A DNA stretch of 64,000 nt from Skermanella aerolata KACC 11604 (GTDB lineage Bacteria > Pseudomonadota > Alphaproteobacteria > Azospirillales > Azospirillaceae), in assembly GCF_000936425.1 (NCBI RefSeq), contig NZ_AVFK01000009.1, positions 62,001 to 126,000 on the forward strand. The letters run 5' to 3'. The notes under the pieces are model-generated. The model saw only the letters and a program-made list of their open reading frames with translations. It was not told where the DNA came from and did no database searches. The position numbers and the translations under genes were made by a program. Shown piece after piece: positions 17,769-26,987 of the stretch (the stretch's first letter is position 1; the number at the start of each line of letters is the position of its first letter).

Positions 17769-17782
17769 ACCGGGATCCCGGT
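17769..17782. other. Perfect 14-bp palindrome between Hsp20 and DUF1150 genes
   Basis: ACCGGGATCCCGGT is self-complementary with no loop. It may be a protein site or mRNA processing/stability structure separating the two cistrons; no T-tract follows, so it is not a full terminator. Confidence 0.4.
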
Positions 17783-17849
17783 CTTTAGCCTCGGTTCCAA
17801 AGCGCCGGTCCGGAAACGTACCGCTATTCGTTACAGAAAGACTGAGATC

Positions 17850-18068
17850 ATGAACACCAGCCAGAACACATTGCGGCAGATTTCCAGCCAGGACTTCGTG
17901 GCCTTCGGCGTGAACGACCTTGCCTATATCAAGGTCGTCGATGTGGACGGCTCGACCGGCTACGCCATCCACGCCGCCGACGGCACTCCCCTGACGGTGA
18001 TGCAGGAACGCGAAGCCGCCTTCGCGGCGGTGCGCCAGCACGAGCTGGAGCCGGTCAGCGTCCACTGA
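17850..18068 (+). CDS. DUF1150 family protein
   Basis: A 72-residue protein with the family pattern LRQISSQDFVAFGVNDLAYI, YAIHAADGTPLTVM and the terminal AFAAVRQHELEPVSVH. The family is nearly confined to Alphaproteobacteria and commonly follows an hsp20 gene; the molecular role is not known. The linkage suggests a heat-shock or proteostasis function. Confidence 0.9.
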   Translation: MNTSQNTLRQISSQDFVAFGVNDLAYIKVVDVDGSTGYAIHAADGTPLTVMQEREAAFAAVRQHELEPVSVH

Positions 18069-18141
18069 GACGCCTTTCCGACGACTGCGAGACGGTGTCC
18101 GTCACCTCCTGTTGAGATGACCATCCAACCGGAGGTGACCC

Positions 18142-18279
18142 ATGCCAGAAAACGACAAGAACGATCGGAAGCCGCAGGCCGGAACCGACGACAAGCGGGA
18201 TAAGACGCTGACGGAAAAAGAGGAAGACCAGGCCGGTGGCGAGAACAAGAAGACGCCAGGCCCGGTCCACGACGTCTGA
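18142..18279 (+). CDS. Small, highly charged 45-residue protein, unknown function
   Basis: ATG 18142 follows a very strong ribosome site, GGAGGTGACCC, and the frame closes at TGA 18277-18279. The product starts MPENDKNDRKPQAGTDDK and ends KKTPGPVHDV; nearly half of the residues are D, E, K or R and there are no aromatic or cysteine residues, so it is probably disordered. It lies 73 bp after the DUF1150 gene and just before an intrinsic terminator, so it looks like the third member of the Hsp20 operon. No family is recognised. Confidence 0.65.
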   Translation: MPENDKNDRKPQAGTDDKRDKTLTEKEEDQAGGENKKTPGPVHDV

Positions 18280-18328
18280 ACCGGGAATCCACCACTCCGG
18301 AATCGGCCCGGCGGTCGAAGTAACATCA

Positions 18329-18366
18329 AAGGGTTCCAGCCTTGAGCCGGGACCCTTGATTTTTTC
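18329..18366 (+). terminator. Intrinsic terminator after the Hsp20-DUF1150-small ORF group
   Basis: AAGGGTTCC pairs with GGGACCCTT (one mismatch) around a GC-rich loop, followed by TTGATTTTTTC. Position and orientation fit the end of the plus-strand stress operon; the minus-strand acyltransferase ends at 18399. Confidence 0.75.
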
Positions 18367-18398
18367 GGTCCCCGGTTTTGGCCTTCAGGTCTTGACTG

Positions 18399-19481
18399 CT
18401 ATCGGGTCGATGCTGCCGCAGGCAGAGAAGCCCGCGCCGGCTGCGCCGCCTTCGACCTCTTGAAGAAGCGCAGCAGCGGAAGTTCGACCAGATAATACAC
18501 CGTGATGCCGACGACGACGCTGACGGCGATCGAGGCCACAAGATAGACGCAAGCGGAGTCGAGTTCTCGCTCTACCAGTCCCAGCCGGCTCCAGACCGTA
18601 CGCACCACGCCCAGCGTGAGGATATGCGTCAGGTAGATGGAGTACGAAGCGTCCCCCATCAGCTTCAGAAACCTGTTGGAGGCGAACCGGCCGCGCAGGT
18701 CCAGCGACAGCGACGCCGTCACGATCAGAATGGCCGGCACGCCCCATACCAGCATCCGGGTCTCGGGAGCCTCGAAGGGAGCCAGGACGACCAGCGCCGC
18801 GACCGCCACGGGGATGACGGCCAGCGCCGGCAGCGTCGGCATCTTGAGGCGCCCATGGAGCCAGAAATGCCCGAGCATCATCCCGGCGACGAACTCCAGG
18901 ATCAGGGACTCGGTGTAGAACAATCCTGCCGCGCTGTCGAAATCGAAGATGAAGCCGGCGGCTACCGCGGTGACGAACAGGCTCGCGATCAGGGGGATCA
19001 TCAAGCGGCGCGGCAACAGCAAGGCCACGGCGAACACCAGGTAAAAGACCATCTCGTAGTTCAGCGTCCAGCCCGGCAGCAGGAGCGGCCAGATGCGCGT
19101 CGGCAGACCGGGGTAGAAACTGGGGATGAAGAACAGCGATTTGACGACATGCTCAGGGGTCAACATTACGCCCCGGAACAGGTGCGGCGCCAACAGGCAA
19201 GCACCCGCCACCGTCAGCGTGAGCAGCCAGTAGAGCGGTACGATGCGCACGATCCGGTTGGTCATGAACCGAAGCGGCGTAGTCCGCCGTTTATGCGTCG
19301 TCACCCACATGATGAAGCCGCTGATCACGAAGAAGATATCGACGCCGGCCTGGCCGAACTGCCAGATCTCTCCATGGAAAAAGACTTCGAATTCCGGGAT
19401 CTGGTAGCGGGCATGATGGAAGACCACAAGCAGAGCCGCAAAAGCCCTGAGTATTTGAATCGAAATAATTGTGAATTTCAT
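18399..19481 (-). CDS. Acyltransferase 3 family membrane protein (OafA/ExoZ-like)
   Basis: A 360-residue protein with about ten hydrophobic helices. The start ISIQILRAFAALLVVFHH contains the family's R-x10-H signature, and GVDIFFVISGFIMW is the conserved second helix. Members O-acetylate or acylate extracellular polysaccharides from the inner membrane. ATG 19481 gives the normal family N-terminus; a GTG at 19535 could add 18 residues. It stands alone, with no polysaccharide genes visible here, so the acceptor is unknown. Confidence 0.88.
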   Translation of the reverse strand: MKFTIISIQILRAFAALLVVFHHARYQIPEFEVFFHGEIWQFGQAGVDIFFVISGFIMWVTTHKRRTTPLRFMTNRIVRIVPLYWLLTLTVAGACLLAPHLFRGVMLTPEHVVKSLFFIPSFYPGLPTRIWPLLLPGWTLNYEMVFYLVFAVALLLPRRLMIPLIASLFVTAVAAGFIFDFDSAAGLFYTESLILEFVAGMMLGHFWLHGRLKMPTLPALAVIPVAVAALVVLAPFEAPETRMLVWGVPAILIVTASLSLDLRGRFASNRFLKLMGDASYSIYLTHILTLGVVRTVWSRLGLVERELDSACVYLVASIAVSVVVGITVYYLVELPLLRFFKRSKAAQPARASLPAAASTR

Positions 19482-19779
19482 TGCAGGCTTTGATGCTTTT
19501 TCGGATGTGGATCTACGGATTATAACATCCGGCACGCTGCCACGTTACTTTTCTGGCCGGTGGCGTTAACACTAATCCATTTGAACGGCCAATTCGACAA
19601 CGGGCTAATCAGGCATATGTCAGCTAAGCCAACCTGTAGCGTTGCAGACCAAGGTCCGGATTTATTCCGGTTCCCCTGGACAACGCGCGGCGCGGCCATT
19701 AACAGGTTAACCGGACCGGCAGCAGGCAGGTTCGCGCAGGTTGCAAAAGCCCCTTGCAGAAGGCAAAGAGCAAATTCAC

Positions 19780-20355
19780 ATGGCAAAAGACTACCGGCCG
19801 GTTTCCGCGGAAGCACAGGTCGAAGCCCTGCGTACGCTGGTCGCCGCCGTCACCGCGACCCGCGAGGGCGCTTCCCCGGAAGAAAACCTGGCGCCCGGCC
19901 TGCTCGATGTCCTGGACGGGCTGGAACCGCGTGAGTCAGCACTGGTGTCCGAACTGCTGATGAGCATCGCCTTCCGCGCCGGCAGTCAGGTATCGGAACG
20001 CTACCCCTTCATCGAATTCGCCATCCATCTCGGCCGCGCCGCCCTGGGCGACGACGAAGCAGGCAGCGACCCCTCCGGCTTCCTGAAGGACCGCCTGCCC
20101 GCTTGGGACGTCATGGAACCGGCACTCCGCACCATGCGCCGCCACGGCCGCCGCTGGTGGCAACGCAACTCCGATGGCGACCCGGTCGAACTCCTCCAGG
20201 CCTACGCCCTGGGAGCAGCCCAACTCGCCTGCCTCAGCCACGCCGACCAGGAAGAAGGCCGCCTGACCGCATCAGGGCTGCTGTTCACAGCGGCGGCGCA
20301 GATACTGACGCTGCGCAAGATCGAGGATTTGTCGGGGAGCGACGACGCCCCTTAA
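19780..20355 (+). CDS. Conserved-looking hypothetical protein, helical
   Basis: A 191-residue protein that is not recognised. It is rich in Ala, Leu and Glu and predicted largely helical, with a WWQRNSDGDPVELLQAYALG segment and no membrane helix or signal peptide. Codon use fits the neighbouring core genes. ATG 19780 (MAKDYRPVS) is preceded only by a weak AAGAG site; a TTG at 19741 would add thirteen residues. It is divergent from the acyltransferase gene across about 300 bp in which nothing else was found. Confidence 0.7.
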   Translation: MAKDYRPVSAEAQVEALRTLVAAVTATREGASPEENLAPGLLDVLDGLEPRESALVSELLMSIAFRAGSQVSERYPFIEFAIHLGRAALGDDEAGSDPSGFLKDRLPAWDVMEPALRTMRRHGRRWWQRNSDGDPVELLQAYALGAAQLACLSHADQEEGRLTASGLLFTAAAQILTLRKIEDLSGSDDAP

Positions 20356-20543
20356 CGCACAAGCCGCAAGTTTGGCTGTTCTAAGCCATCAAGAATTCGG
20401 CCTGCAGCTAGCATGCTGCTGGGTTTTCGGTCGAGCCAGAGCTAACGCCAGCCGAAGACGGCATAGCCTGACTCAACCGACAACATGTAAGTAAAGGCTA
20501 AGGTTAAGATTTCGCCAAATGACTTTCCAGTCGCCGCAGACGT

Positions 20544-20762
20544 TCAGCCGAAAGCCTTGACCCTACGCTTCTGTTTTTTTCCGTAGGTTCTTGCACCTAT
20601 TCTAGCCTTACCAAACGTGTTCTTTTCCTTTTTCTGAACACCTTCAGCAGCCAACTCATGAGCTTCGACTTGGATAGCTTTAAGTGCACCAATGAGCGGC
20701 GCAAAGTACATCCGCGGAGTCTGCCAAGCGGCTAAGCGAAACTCTTTCAGGAAGCTGGTCAC
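20544..20762 (-). CDS. Small basic hypothetical protein, second gene of an AT-rich pair
   Basis: A 72-residue product, amphipathic at first (MTSFLKEFRLAAWQTPRMYF, then LIGALKAIQVEAHELAAEGV) and very basic at the end (KKQKRRVKAFG). The ATG overlaps the stop of the upstream gene as ATGA (20759-20762), good evidence that both are translated. GC content is visibly lower than in the flanking genes. No family recognised; the basic tail could bind nucleic acid or membranes. Confidence 0.55.
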   Translation of the reverse strand: MTSFLKEFRLAAWQTPRMYFAPLIGALKAIQVEAHELAAEGVQKKEKNTFGKARIGARTYGKKQKRRVKAFG

Positions 20763-21025
20763 TTCAGCATCTCCTTAACAGCTTTAATGCCGGTTATAAA
20801 CAAATCTACCACAAAAAGGGTCGCATCAAAGATCAGAATGACGTACTCCACCGCTGTGATGACCGTTATGGAAAAAGCTGAAACGTTAAGGCTTTCAAGG
20901 TAGTGCACCAGGAGCGACAACGAAACCGATGCCCCGGCAATGATGACAAAAATCATCGTACCGACCACCGTTTGGGCCAAAAAATGAACGATCGGGCTCC
21001 ACCAGGGCTTGCTTAAACTGCTCAA
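20759..21025 (-). CDS. Small two-helix membrane protein, first gene of an AT-rich pair
   Basis: An 88-residue protein with two strongly hydrophobic segments (about 12-42 and 50-78) joined by a short loop, an acidic centre and a lysine-rich end (GIKAVKEMLK). It uses a TTG start preceded by GGGGGGCAGAGG. It overlaps the next gene by four bases. The low GC and lack of a recognised family suggest a horizontally gained two-gene cassette between a hypothetical gene and parE. Whether it acts as a phage-type, toxin or immunity-like protein cannot be told. Confidence 0.55.
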   Translation of the reverse strand: MSSLSKPWWSPIVHFLAQTVVGTMIFVIIAGASVSLSLLVHYLESLNVSAFSITVITAVEYVILIFDATLFVVDLFITGIKAVKEMLK

Positions 21026-21400
21026 CCTCTGCCCCCCTCAAACCTTCTACACAGGGGTTCTATAGTTTCACATGATTATGACATATGATATATGTCAAAA
21101 AGCAGATAGCTTGTCTCTGTCATTCGATGGATCGAGTTAATGCAATGCGTCGAACTCCTCAGAGGAAGCACCAACTGCTCGCATGAACAACTCCTGCCAG
21201 CCTCTCACTCGGAGCGGGCACTGTAGAACAACCAAGCATCGCACTTCAATCGGTCCACTCCAATCAAGTTAATGCAGGATCTCCAGAACCAGAAATTTAC
21301 CAGAAGGATTTCCAATGCAGCAAATGCGAAGATATAGAGGTGTGCATTTACTGCGTCGGATCTGGCAGATTATGCCTTGTCTGGCAGAAGATACCAAAAA
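21026..21400. other. AT-rich intergenic region with a TTGACA-overlapping palindrome
   Basis: A perfect palindrome, GACATAT-GAT-ATATGTC, lies at 21080-21096. Read on the minus strand it overlaps a perfect TTGACA (21093-21098) about 70 bases upstream of the TTG start at 21025; no good -10 follows at the normal spacing. The remainder up to the parE stop shows no convincing gene. Confidence 0.45.
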
Positions 21401-23386
21401 TCAAACATCGATGTCCTGGACGAACTTGGCGTTTTCCTGGATGAACTGGAAGCGCAGTTCCGGCTTGCGGCCCATCAGGCTTTCGACCAGTGACTTCGTC
21501 TCCTCCACCTGACCGCGCATTTCCGGGTCGTGGGTGTCGGGCACGACGACGCGGAGCAGGGTCCGCTTGGTCGGGTCCATGGTGGTTTCCTTGAGCTGCG
21601 CCGGCTGCATCTCGCCCAGGCCTTTGAAGCGGCTCAGCTCGACCTTCTTGCCGGCGAAGACTGTTTTGATCAGTTCGTCCTTGTGGGCATCGTCGCGGGC
21701 GTAGATCGATTTGCCGCCGTGGGTGACGCGGTAGAGCGGCGGCAGGGCCAGATACAGGTGGCCGTTCTGGATCAACCCGGCCATCTCACGATAGAAGAAC
21801 GTCATCAGCAGCGAAGCGATGTGGGCGCCGTCCACGTCGGCGTCGGTCATGATGATGACGCGCTCGTAGCGCAGCTTTTCCGACGAGAACTCGCGGCCGG
21901 TGCCGCAGCCGAGCGCCTGGATCAGGTCGCTCAGTTCCTGGTTCCCACGCATCTTGTCGGCGCTGGCGCTCGCGACGTTCAGGATCTTGCCGCGCAGCGG
22001 CAGGATCGCCTGGGTCTCGCGGCTGCGGGCCTGCTTGGCGGAGCCGCCGGCGCTGTCGCCCTCGACCAGGAAGATCTCCGTCCCCTCCGGTGTGGTGCGG
22101 CTGCAATCGGCAAGCTTGCCGGGCAGACGGAGCCGCCGGGTCGCTGTCTTGCGCGACATCTCCTTGGCCTGGCGCTTACGCTGCCGCTCCTCCGCCTTCT
22201 CGATCAGGTAGTCGAGCAGGGCGTTGGCAGAGGCCGGATTGCCGGAAAGCCAGTGGTCGAAGTGGTCCTTGACGGCGGTGTCGACCAGCTTGGCCGCCTC
22301 CGCCGTGGCCAGCTTTTCCTTGGTTTGGCCCTGGAAAGACGGGTCGCGAATGAAGATCGACAGCAGGATCGTGGCGCCGCCGAACACGTCGTCGGCCGTG
22401 ATCTGCCCCGCTCGCTTGTTGCCGACCAACTCGCCGAACGCCTTGATGCCGCGCGTCAGCGCCGTCCGCAGACCCATCTCGTGGCTGCCGCCCTGCGGAG
22501 TCGGCACGGTGTTGCAGTAGGAATGGATGAAGCCTTCCTCGTCCTCCGGCCAAGCAATCGCCCATTCCGCCCGCCCGGCATCGCCGGGGAACGGCGCCTC
22601 GCCCGCGAATGGGCCGGGAGTGACGCCCTTGCGGTCCTTCAGCGCCGCCGTCAGGTAGTCGTTCAAGCCGCCGGGGAAATGCAGCGTTTCCGAGGCCGGA
22701 GTGATCGCGTCGGCGCTCAGCAGTTCGGGATCGCAGGCCCAGCGGATCTCGACACCCTTGTAGAGATAGGCCTTGGAGCGGGCCATGCGGTAGAGCCGCT
22801 CCGGCTTGAAGGTCGCCGCCTCGCCGAAGATCATCGCGTCGGGGTGGAACTTGACCGTCGTGCCGCGCCGGTTATGCACCGGCCCCAGCCCGACCAGCCC
22901 GCCGACGGCAAGGCCCCGGCTGTAGCTTTGGGTGTAGAGCTGGCGGTCGCGCGCGATCTCCACCGTCAGGCGGTCCGACAGCGCGTTCACCACCGACATG
23001 CCGACGCCGTGCAGGCCGCCGGAGGTCGCATAGGCCTTGCCGCTGAATTTGCCGCCGGAGTGCAGCGTCGTCATGATGACTTCGAGCGCCGATTTACCGG
23101 GATATTTCGGGTGCTCGTCCACCGGGATGCCGCGCCCGTTGTCGCGAATCGTCACCGTCGAGTCGGCGGCCAGTTCCAGATCGATTCGGCTGGCGTGCCC
23201 GGCCACCGCCTCGTCCATGGCGTTGTCGAGAATTTCCGCCACCAGATGATGCAGGGCGCGCTCGTCCACGCCGCCGATATACATCCCGGGCCGGCGGCGC
23301 ACGGGTTCCAACCCCTCCAGGACCTCGATATCCTGGGCGGAGTAGCTGTCGTCCTTGCGTACGGTATTCTGAAAAAGGTCGGTCAT
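21401..23386 (-). CDS. parE: DNA topoisomerase IV subunit B
   Basis: A 661-residue type IIA topoisomerase ATPase subunit. The GHKL site is complete: EILDNAMDEAVAGHA, IRDNGRGIPVD and TSGGLHGVGMSVVNALS. The TOPRIM domain has LVEGDSAGGSAKQ (catalytic Glu) and IMTDADVDGAHI (DxD). With ParC it decatenates daughter chromosomes. Length and the KFSGKAYATSGGLHGVG form favour ParE over GyrB. ATG 23386 is 115 bp from and divergent to the thioesterase gene. Confidence 0.96.
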   Translation of the reverse strand: MTDLFQNTVRKDDSYSAQDIEVLEGLEPVRRRPGMYIGGVDERALHHLVAEILDNAMDEAVAGHASRIDLELAADSTVTIRDNGRGIPVDEHPKYPGKSALEVIMTTLHSGGKFSGKAYATSGGLHGVGMSVVNALSDRLTVEIARDRQLYTQSYSRGLAVGGLVGLGPVHNRRGTTVKFHPDAMIFGEAATFKPERLYRMARSKAYLYKGVEIRWACDPELLSADAITPASETLHFPGGLNDYLTAALKDRKGVTPGPFAGEAPFPGDAGRAEWAIAWPEDEEGFIHSYCNTVPTPQGGSHEMGLRTALTRGIKAFGELVGNKRAGQITADDVFGGATILLSIFIRDPSFQGQTKEKLATAEAAKLVDTAVKDHFDHWLSGNPASANALLDYLIEKAEERQRKRQAKEMSRKTATRRLRLPGKLADCSRTTPEGTEIFLVEGDSAGGSAKQARSRETQAILPLRGKILNVASASADKMRGNQELSDLIQALGCGTGREFSSEKLRYERVIIMTDADVDGAHIASLLMTFFYREMAGLIQNGHLYLALPPLYRVTHGGKSIYARDDAHKDELIKTVFAGKKVELSRFKGLGEMQPAQLKETTMDPTKRTLLRVVVPDTHDPEMRGQVEETKSLVESLMGRKPELRFQFIQENAKFVQDIDV

Positions 23387-23501
23387 GGCCACTAATATAG
23401 GAATTAGATCACCATCCACGCAAGCGCGTGCGGTGTCGCGGGACGAATTGATTACAATATTTGGTATTAGGATTCTCACCTGAACTCAAGAGGAAGCATC
23501 G

Positions 23502-23900
23502 ATGGCGGACAACGAACCGGATCTGGAAGGCGGCCCCGCCCTTCGGACGATCGCGATGCCGGCCGATACCAACCCCAACGGCGACATCTTCGGCGGCTGG
23601 CTGCTGGCCCAGATGGACGTGGCGGGCGGCATGGTCGCGGCGCGGCGAGCCCATGGCCGCGTCGCCACCGTCGGCATCGAGGCGATGAAGTTCCACCAGC
23701 CGGTCCTGATCGGCGACGAGGTGAGCTGCTACTGCACGATCCTGCGGATCGGCCGCACTTCCATGGCGATCAAAGTCGACACCTGGGTCCGGCGCGGCAC
23801 GGCGAAGGGCGCCGTCAAGGTGACCGAGGGCGTCTTCACCTATGTCGCGATCGGAGACGACAGGCGGTCCAGGCCGGTGCCCGCCGAAGGAGATGCCTGA
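23502..23900 (+). CDS. Acyl-CoA thioesterase, hotdog fold (YciA-like)
   Basis: A 132-residue hotdog-fold protein with the typical start of the YciA/BACH group: ALRTIAMPADTNPNGDIFGG, then WLLAQMDVAGGMVA, whose Asp and the N/GDIFGG loop form the active site. KFHQPVLIGDEVSCY follows. It hydrolyses short to long acyl-CoA esters in the cytoplasm, probably as a hexamer. AGAGGAAG lies nine bases before the ATG. Single gene, divergent from parE. Confidence 0.92.
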   Translation: MADNEPDLEGGPALRTIAMPADTNPNGDIFGGWLLAQMDVAGGMVAARRAHGRVATVGIEAMKFHQPVLIGDEVSCYCTILRIGRTSMAIKVDTWVRRGTAKGAVKVTEGVFTYVAIGDDRRSRPVPAEGDA

Positions 23901-24012
23901 ACCGGCAAAGGCCGAAGCCAAGCCGGAGCTGGAGCTGGAGCCAAAGTTTGTTACGCGTTGCGCCCCCGGTCCTTCGTTATAAGTAATGACGGACACGAGG
24001 AAAGTAACGACA

Positions 24013-24528
24013 ATGCCGGAACTCCAGCCTACGGCCTGCGCTTCGCCTCCCTGTTACGCCGGCGAAGTCGATCCTGCCTATAACGGCGCCGTCTCCGACG
24101 CCGAGTTGGCGGAACTGCTGAACGCCATGCTGGAAGTCGGCCGGGCCAGCGCCAAGGCGCTGACCGCCGTCGGCGCCGAGTTCGACCAGACGGAGGTAAC
24201 GGACCTCCTCACCTCCGTCCAGCGCAATCAGGCGCGCTTCTGCGGGGTGCTGACGCGCGTGCTCGTGCAGTTGGGAGCCAGCCCGTCCAACGCCACCAGC
24301 ACCTTCCATGACGAGGTCGTCGGCCTCGGGGAAGTCGCAGAGCGTCTGGCCCTGCTGAACAGCGGCATGGCCTGGGTAATCGGCCAGTTCGACGCCACGC
24401 TGCCGAAGATTGCCGACGATCAGCTTCACGGCGTCCTCTCGGAATGGCGGGAGATCCACCGGAACGACCTGAAGGACTGCTCGGAACTGCTGGACTGGCT
24501 GGCCAGGCAGAAAGCAGAGAGGTCCTAA
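24013..24528 (+). CDS. Hypothetical four-helix protein (DUF6306-like, tentative)
   Basis: A 171-residue, mostly helical protein. The second half, [20 protein letters not shown] with [20 protein letters not shown], is like the helical DUF6306 domain often seen in Rhodospirillales; I recall this only as a pattern. The Asp/Glu/His spacing resembles ferritin-like bundles, but metal binding is unproved. ATG 24013 has GAGGAAAG at good distance; an ATG at 23986 is in frame without a ribosome site. The gene overlaps the convergent DUF454 gene by four bases at the stop codons. Confidence 0.6.
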   Translation: MPELQPTACASPPCYAGEVDPAYNGAVSDAELAELLNAMLEVGRASAKALTAVGAEFDQTEVTDLLTSVQRNQARFCGVLTRVLVQLGASPSNATSTFHDEVVGLGEVAERLALLNSGMAWVIGQFDATLPKIADDQLHGVLSEWREIHRNDLKDCSELLDWLARQKAERS

Positions 24529-24986
24529 GCCGGAGCCCGGCTCGGCCTTGTCAGGATGTAGACGGCCACGGCCGTTACGATAGCGATATGAACAGCCGGC
24601 AGCACCCAGTCGGTCGCGACGAACACGATTACCAGCACGACGCTGCCATACATGCTGACGACCGAGATGAACTTCGCGGTCAGCGGGATCACGCCATGGC
24701 GGTTCCAGGCGACCAGCGGCGGTCCGAAATGCGGATGGCTGTAGATCCAGGTATGGAAGCGTTCCGAACTGCGTGAGAACGCCCAGGCGGCCACGATCAG
24801 GAAAGGCACGGTCGGCAATACCGGAAGAAAGATCCCCAGCGTGCCCAGGCCGACCATCAGGAAGCCGAGTGCCAGCAGGCAATGGCGGACGACTGGGTTC
24901 GCCGGGGCATGGCGGAACTTCTCGAAGGCTGCGGGGTGGCCGGGCGCCTGATCCGCTGGAGTCTGGTCGGGTGGAGTGGCCGTCAT
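24525..24986 (-). CDS. DUF454 family inner-membrane protein (YbaN-like)
   Basis: A 153-residue protein with the DUF454 signature: [40 protein letters not shown] and the HPHFGPP motif, followed by two more hydrophobic helices. The first 30 residues are Pro/Ala-rich. Function unknown. ATG 24986 follows CAGGA. In the same frame the open reading frame continues upstream through palindromic element copy B, so an N-terminal extension derived from the repeat is formally possible but lacks a ribosome site. Confidence 0.85.
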   Translation of the reverse strand: MTATPPDQTPADQAPGHPAAFEKFRHAPANPVVRHCLLALGFLMVGLGTLGIFLPVLPTVPFLIVAAWAFSRSSERFHTWIYSHPHFGPPLVAWNRHGVIPLTAKFISVVSMYGSVVLVIVFVATDWVLPAVHIAIVTAVAVYILTRPSRAPA

Positions 24987-25005
24987 GGTGTCCTGAACGG
25001 GAGCA

Positions 25006-25157
25006 ATACCAGAGCCGGGAAGTTCCGCCCTGCCGTGCGACTTTTGAAGATGGCGGAGTTGTTGGGCCACCGCCCAACCTACCAAGCAGGAGCCTGTAGG
25101 TTGGGCGGTGGCCCAACACCGGCGCGCTGACATGCCAGAACTTTCCAGCTCTCGTAT
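25006..25157 (-). repeat. Palindromic MITE-like element, copy B
   Basis: A 152-bp element, the same length as copy A. Central arms 25060-25082 and 25096-25118 are a perfect 23-bp inverted repeat around CAAGCAGGAGCCT. The terminal repeats 25006-25025 and 25138-25157 pair at 17 of 20 positions. The stem differs from copy A at two arm positions, and each change is matched by the complementary change in the other arm. It lies between the DUF454 and acyl-CoA ligase genes and is open on the minus strand. Confidence 0.87.
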
Positions 25158-25215
25158 AAGCCCGCACGTTCCATCCATGTAGTGATGGAACGCGGTAAAA
25201 CCATCCGGCAACCCG

Positions 25216-26850
25216 TCATCCGGTGACGCCGGGGAACCGGTAATCCCGGAACTGCTCGCGCAGCTTCGTCTTCAAAAGCTTTCCAGTGGCGGTATGGGGC
25301 AGTTCATCCACGAAGACGACATCGTCGGGCAGCCACCATTTCGCGATCCGGCCCTCGAAGAAGGCGAGCAGCGCTTCCCGGTCCAGGCCGCTTTCGGGCC
25401 GCCGGACGACGACGAGCAAGGGCCGCTCGTCCCATTTCGGGTGCGCTATGCCGATGGCCGCCGCCTCGATTACATCGGGATGGGCGACCGCCGTGTTCTC
25501 CAGTTCGATCGAGCTGATCCACTCGCCCCCCGACTTGATCACGTCCTTGCTGCGGTCGGTGATCTGCATGTAGCCGTCGGCATCGATGGTCGCGACGTCG
25601 CCGGTTGAAAACCAGCCCTCGTCGTCATGGGCCGGCCCCGGCGGCTCGTTGTAGTATTGCGCGCAGACCCAGGGGCCGGAAACCTTCAGATGCCCGAACG
25701 CGACGCCGTCGCGGGGCAGCGGCTTGCCCTCGTCGTCGGCGATGGTCATGCGGACGCCGTAGATCGGCCGGCCCTGCTTGGCCCGGACCACCATCTTTTC
25801 GTCATCGGAAAGACCGTCCATGCGCGGCATTAGGCGGGATACCGCCCCGATCGGCGACGTCTCGGTCATTCCCCAGGCATGCACCAGTTCCACGCCGAAC
25901 TCGTCCTGGAACGTCTCGATCATGGCGCGCGGCGCCGCCGAGCCGCCGACGATGGTGCGGTTAAGGGTGCTGAACCGCTTGCCGTTGTCCTGCATATGGC
26001 GGATCAGGCCGGCCCAGATGGTCGGCACGCCGGCGCTGACGGTGACGCCGCCCAGTTCCATCAGCTCATACAGGCTGGCCCCATCCATCTTCGCACCCGG
26101 AAAGACCAGCTTGGCTCCGGTCATCGGAGCCGCGTAGGGCAGGCCCCAGGCATTGACATGGAACATCGGAACCACCGGCATCACGGTATCGCGCGACGAC
26201 AGGCTCAACGCGTCCGGCATGGAGATGCTGAAGCTGTGCAGCACGGTGGAGCGGTGGCAGTAGAGCACGCCCTTGGGGTTGCCGGTCGTGCCCGAGGTGT
26301 AGCACAGCGACGATGCCGTCCATTCGTCGAACTCCGGCCACTCGTAGCGGTCGGAATGGCCGTGGACCAGATCCTCGTAGCACAGCAGGTTGGGCAGCTT
26401 CGACGGGGGCATGTGGTCCCGGTCGGTTAGCACCACCACGCCCTTGACCTTGGCAAGGCTTTCCCTGATCCCTTCCAGGAGCGGAATGAACGTCAGGTCG
26501 ACGAACAGATAGGTGTCTTCCGCGTGGTTGATGATGTAGGAGATCTGGGGCGGGAACAGCCGGGGGTTGATCGTATGGCAGACAGCACCCATACCCGAAA
26601 CCGCGTAGTAGGTCTCGAAATGGCGATAGCCGTTCCACGCAAGCGTCCCGATCCGGTCGCCCGGCCGGACGCCGAGCGAGACCAGGGCGTTGACGAGCTG
26701 GCGGGCACGCTTGGCAGCCTCGGCATAGGTGTAGGTGTGGATGGGGCCTTCGACCGTGCGCGAAACGATCTCCGTGGCGCCGTGGTAGTCTTCCGCATGC
26801 TGGATCAGGGATGAGATCAGCAGCGGCTTGTCCATCATCAGTCCGCGCAT
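25216..26850 (-). CDS. Fatty-acid--CoA ligase (AMP-forming, AlkK-like)
   Basis: A 544-residue ANL-superfamily enzyme. Visible motifs: the AMP loop [46 protein letters not shown] and the C-terminal catalytic lysine in [13 protein letters not shown]. It adenylates a medium- to long-chain fatty acid and transfers it to CoA. Start 26850 ([15 protein letters not shown]) has GGGAGGCG upstream and matches the usual N-terminus of the group. It is followed by the palindromic element; hutH lies upstream on the same strand, 137 bp away. Confidence 0.92.
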   Translation of the reverse strand: MRGLMMDKPLLISSLIQHAEDYHGATEIVSRTVEGPIHTYTYAEAAKRARQLVNALVSLGVRPGDRIGTLAWNGYRHFETYYAVSGMGAVCHTINPRLFPPQISYIINHAEDTYLFVDLTFIPLLEGIRESLAKVKGVVVLTDRDHMPPSKLPNLLCYEDLVHGHSDRYEWPEFDEWTASSLCYTSGTTGNPKGVLYCHRSTVLHSFSISMPDALSLSSRDTVMPVVPMFHVNAWGLPYAAPMTGAKLVFPGAKMDGASLYELMELGGVTVSAGVPTIWAGLIRHMQDNGKRFSTLNRTIVGGSAAPRAMIETFQDEFGVELVHAWGMTETSPIGAVSRLMPRMDGLSDDEKMVVRAKQGRPIYGVRMTIADDEGKPLPRDGVAFGHLKVSGPWVCAQYYNEPPGPAHDDEGWFSTGDVATIDADGYMQITDRSKDVIKSGGEWISSIELENTAVAHPDVIEAAAIGIAHPKWDERPLLVVVRRPESGLDREALLAFFEGRIAKWWLPDDVVFVDELPHTATGKLLKTKLREQFRDYRFPGVTG

Positions 26851-26987
26851 CTGTACGTCGCCTCCCGGGCTGTTTGGTTTTGGGCTGTTTGTCCGGCCGT
26901 TCGATTTTTGCTTGGGAGCGATCATACGAAATCGTGGAGGAGTTGGACAGGCCGGCGGTTTCGGCAAGATCCGCTCACACGGTCCGC

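Noticed and set aside
21530-23395. A 621-codon open frame on the plus strand
   Set aside because: Antisense shadow of parE, which has complete ATPase and TOPRIM motifs.
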